Below, one piece after another: positions 4,822-5,787 of a stretch of DNA of 5,787 nt. Positions within the stretch are counted from its first letter, which is position 1. Each line of letters begins with the position of its first letter. The position numbers and the translations under genes were made by a program. Source of the stretch: Chloroflexota bacterium. GTDB lineage: Bacteria; Chloroflexota; Dehalococcoidia; RBG-13-53-26. The stretch lies in NCBI GenBank assembly GCA_030616195.1, contig JAUWXW010000121.1, forward strand, positions 1 to 5,787, read 5' to 3'. Below the pieces are notes generated by a model, which worked only from the letters and a program-made list of their open reading frames with translations, made no database searches and had not been told where the DNA came from.

Positions 4822-4828
4822 ATGATAT

Positions 4829-5023
4829 TTGGCTCACGTGAGGGGCGGTGAGAGCGAAAGCTTCGAGAGCCTGCTGAAGAGATTCAGTAAGAAGGTGCAG
4901 CAAGCTGGTATTCTCGCCGAGATTCGTCGCCGAGGGGCCTACGAGAAGCCGAGCGTAAAGCGTAAGAAGAAGGAAGCAACTAAGAGGCGCAAGAGTTCGA
5001 GGAGTTCAAGAGCTCGTTATTAG
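4829..5023 (+). CDS. rpsU: 30S ribosomal protein S21
   Basis: The 64-residue, highly basic product has the S21 pattern [39 protein letters not shown] (residues 10-48), ending in a lysine/arginine/serine-rich tail. S21 binds the 30S platform near the 3' end of 16S rRNA and helps translation initiation. The length is usual for the family. The start is TTG, forced by an in-frame TGA two codons upstream; the only nearby alternative is GTG at codon 4 (4838), which would remove just three residues. It is preceded by a good promoter and followed after 16 bases by a GatB/YqeY gene, a pairing common in many bacteria. Confidence 0.93.
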   Translation: MAHVRGGESESFESLLKRFSKKVQQAGILAEIRRRGAYEKPSVKRKKKEATKRRKSSRSSRARY

Positions 5024-5039
5024 CAGATAGAGGTACAAG

Positions 5040-5489
5040 GTGTCTCTTGTGCAAAGGCTCAAAGGTGACCTTAACCAGGCCCTAAGAAAAGGGGAAAAAG
5101 AGCGAGTTTCCACTCTCCGGCTTTTACTGTCGAATATCGGCAATGCAGAGATTGCCAAGGGTGGCCCCTTGGATGAGCCCGGTGTATTAGGAGTCATTGC
5201 CAAACAGGCCAAGCAAAACCGGGAGAGCATTGACGCCTTTCGCCAGGGGGAACGTAGCGACCTGGTGGCCAAAGAGGAGAGGGAGCTTTCCGTCCTGCAG
5301 GAGTATCTGCCTCAGCCCATGTCCTCAGAGGAGATTGCTGCTGCTGCTCGCCAGGCGATTGCCGAGGTGGGAGCAGTGGGCCCTGGTGACAAGGGCAAGG
5401 TGATGGGCAAGCTTATGCCTCAGGTGAAAGGCAAAGCTGACGGCGGCGAAGTAAACGCCATCGTATCAGAGCTGCTTGCCAACCTGTAG
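5040..5489 (+). CDS. yqeY: GatB/YqeY domain protein
   Basis: The 149-residue protein is the stand-alone YqeY form: an N-terminal helix with [19 protein letters not shown] (15-33), [19 protein letters not shown] (54-72), [18 protein letters not shown] (82-99), and a C-terminal [26 protein letters not shown] segment (117-142). The domain is homologous to the tRNA-binding tail of the GatB amidotransferase subunit, but the catalytic parts of GatB are missing, as is normal for YqeY. A tRNA-related role is assumed from that homology; the true function is not established. The start is GTG, bounded by an in-frame TAG at 5028-5030, with AGAGGT five bases upstream. It lies 16 bases after rpsU and is almost certainly in the same transcript. 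Confidence 0.93.
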   Translation: MSLVQRLKGDLNQALRKGEKERVSTLRLLLSNIGNAEIAKGGPLDEPGVLGVIAKQAKQNRESIDAFRQGERSDLVAKEERELSVLQEYLPQPMSSEEIAAAARQAIAEVGAVGPGDKGKVMGKLMPQVKGKADGGEVNAIVSELLANL

Positions 5490-5577
5490 GCTGCTGGACC
5501 AAGCATTATTGTTGGATTCAAGAGGAAGTGGATCCAAAGACACCTCATGTAGCCCTTACGGTTGTCTGAGCGGGACA

Positions 5578-5787
5578 TTGAAGTTCGGTGTAATCGTTTT
5601 TCCCGGTACCTGGAGTGACAGGGACTGCTATTACGTGGCAGATAAAATCCTGGGCCAGCCGGTAAGCTATATCTGGCACCGGGAAACTGACCTCTCTGGC
5701 TACGATTGTGTTATCCTCCCCGGTGGTTTTTCCTATGGTGACTACCTTCGCGCTGGCGCCATCGCCCGTTTTTCACCGGTCATGGCC
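5578..5787 (+). CDS. purQ: Phosphoribosylformylglycinamidine synthase subunit PurQ (N-terminal 70 residues, cut by window edge)
   Basis: The translation begins [17 protein letters not shown] and continues with [40 protein letters not shown] (31-70). This is the start of the PurQ glutamine amidotransferase domain, which supplies ammonia for the fourth step of purine synthesis together with PurL and PurS. The oxyanion region [11 protein letters not shown] (48-58) is intact; the catalytic cysteine motif lies beyond the window. Position 59 is Ala where many homologues have Cys. The chosen start is TTG at 5578, because PurQ proteins begin M-K-x-x-V-I-V-x-P-G. No in-frame stop lies close upstream, so the start is set by homology only, and the ribosome site is weak (GCGGG). 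It follows yqeY after 88 bases; no purS gene lies in that gap. Confidence 0.9.
   Translation, partial: MKFGVIVFPGTWSDRDCYYVADKILGQPVSYIWHRETDLSGYDCVILPGGFSYGDYLRAGAIARFSPVMA

Noticed and set aside
4450..4828. tRNA or other known RNA gene in the second spacer
   Set aside because: No T-loop (GTTCRA) with a matching acceptor stem was found; the stems present belong to intergenic repeats.
4589..4903. Minus-strand open frame of 104 codons across the second spacer into rpsU
   Set aside because: It spans palindromic repeats and the rpsU gene in reverse, and its product has a low-complexity, arginine/proline-rich look without any family signature.

Overview
The window is ordinary bacterial chromosome of moderate GC content with nine protein genes, two of them cut by the window edges. 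The gene pairs (rpsU followed by a GatB/YqeY gene, then purQ; trmD next to rplS), the sequence style of the MogA, PurQ and DUF429 proteins, and the dense short palindromic intergenic repeats suggest a member of the Chloroflexota, probably Dehalococcoidia-like. This placement is inference from recalled family resemblance and was not tested by search.

Left arm (1-1918, minus strand): read in the direction of transcription, the order is a MogA/MoaB-type molybdenum cofactor gene, trmD (tRNA m1G37 methyltransferase), rplS (ribosomal protein L19) and the start of priA (primosomal helicase). The gaps are about 58, 48 and 33 bases, compatible with one transcript. A short AT-rich repeat with heptamer TTCAAAA units lies between mogA and trmD.

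Divergent spacer (1919-2377): roughly 460 bases without a gene. It holds a GC-rich fold-back element of 165 bases (1976-2140) with interrupted terminal inverted repeats and two internal hairpins of related design, a 17-base near-perfect direct repeat around it, a degenerate copy of a dispersed repeat (TGTCATT...GAGCGGAGCG), and a good sigma-70-like promoter (TTGACT, 17 bases, TATGAT) facing right.

Central operon (2378-4449, plus strand): a COG2509-type FAD-dependent dehydrogenase with a four-cysteine motif, overlapping by ATGA with a DUF429 (predicted RNase H-fold nuclease) gene that also carries a cysteine cluster. Neither family has a well-settled role. This coupled pair is the most interesting protein-level content.

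Second spacer (4450-4828): about 380 bases with a GNRA-loop hairpin that may end the central operon, further hairpins, a composite copy of the dispersed TGTCATTGCGAGGAGCG...GACGTGGCAATCTC repeat, and a second good promoter (TTGACG, 17 bases, TAAAAT).

Right arm (4829-5787, plus strand): rpsU (ribosomal protein S21), a GatB/YqeY-domain gene, and the beginning of purQ. Five of the nine genes use TTG or GTG starts, four of them bounded by an in-frame stop just upstream. I found no CRISPR array, tRNA, rRNA, transposase gene or defence system. The novelty here lies in the repeats and in the uncharacterised redox/nuclease pair rather than in a clear new system.
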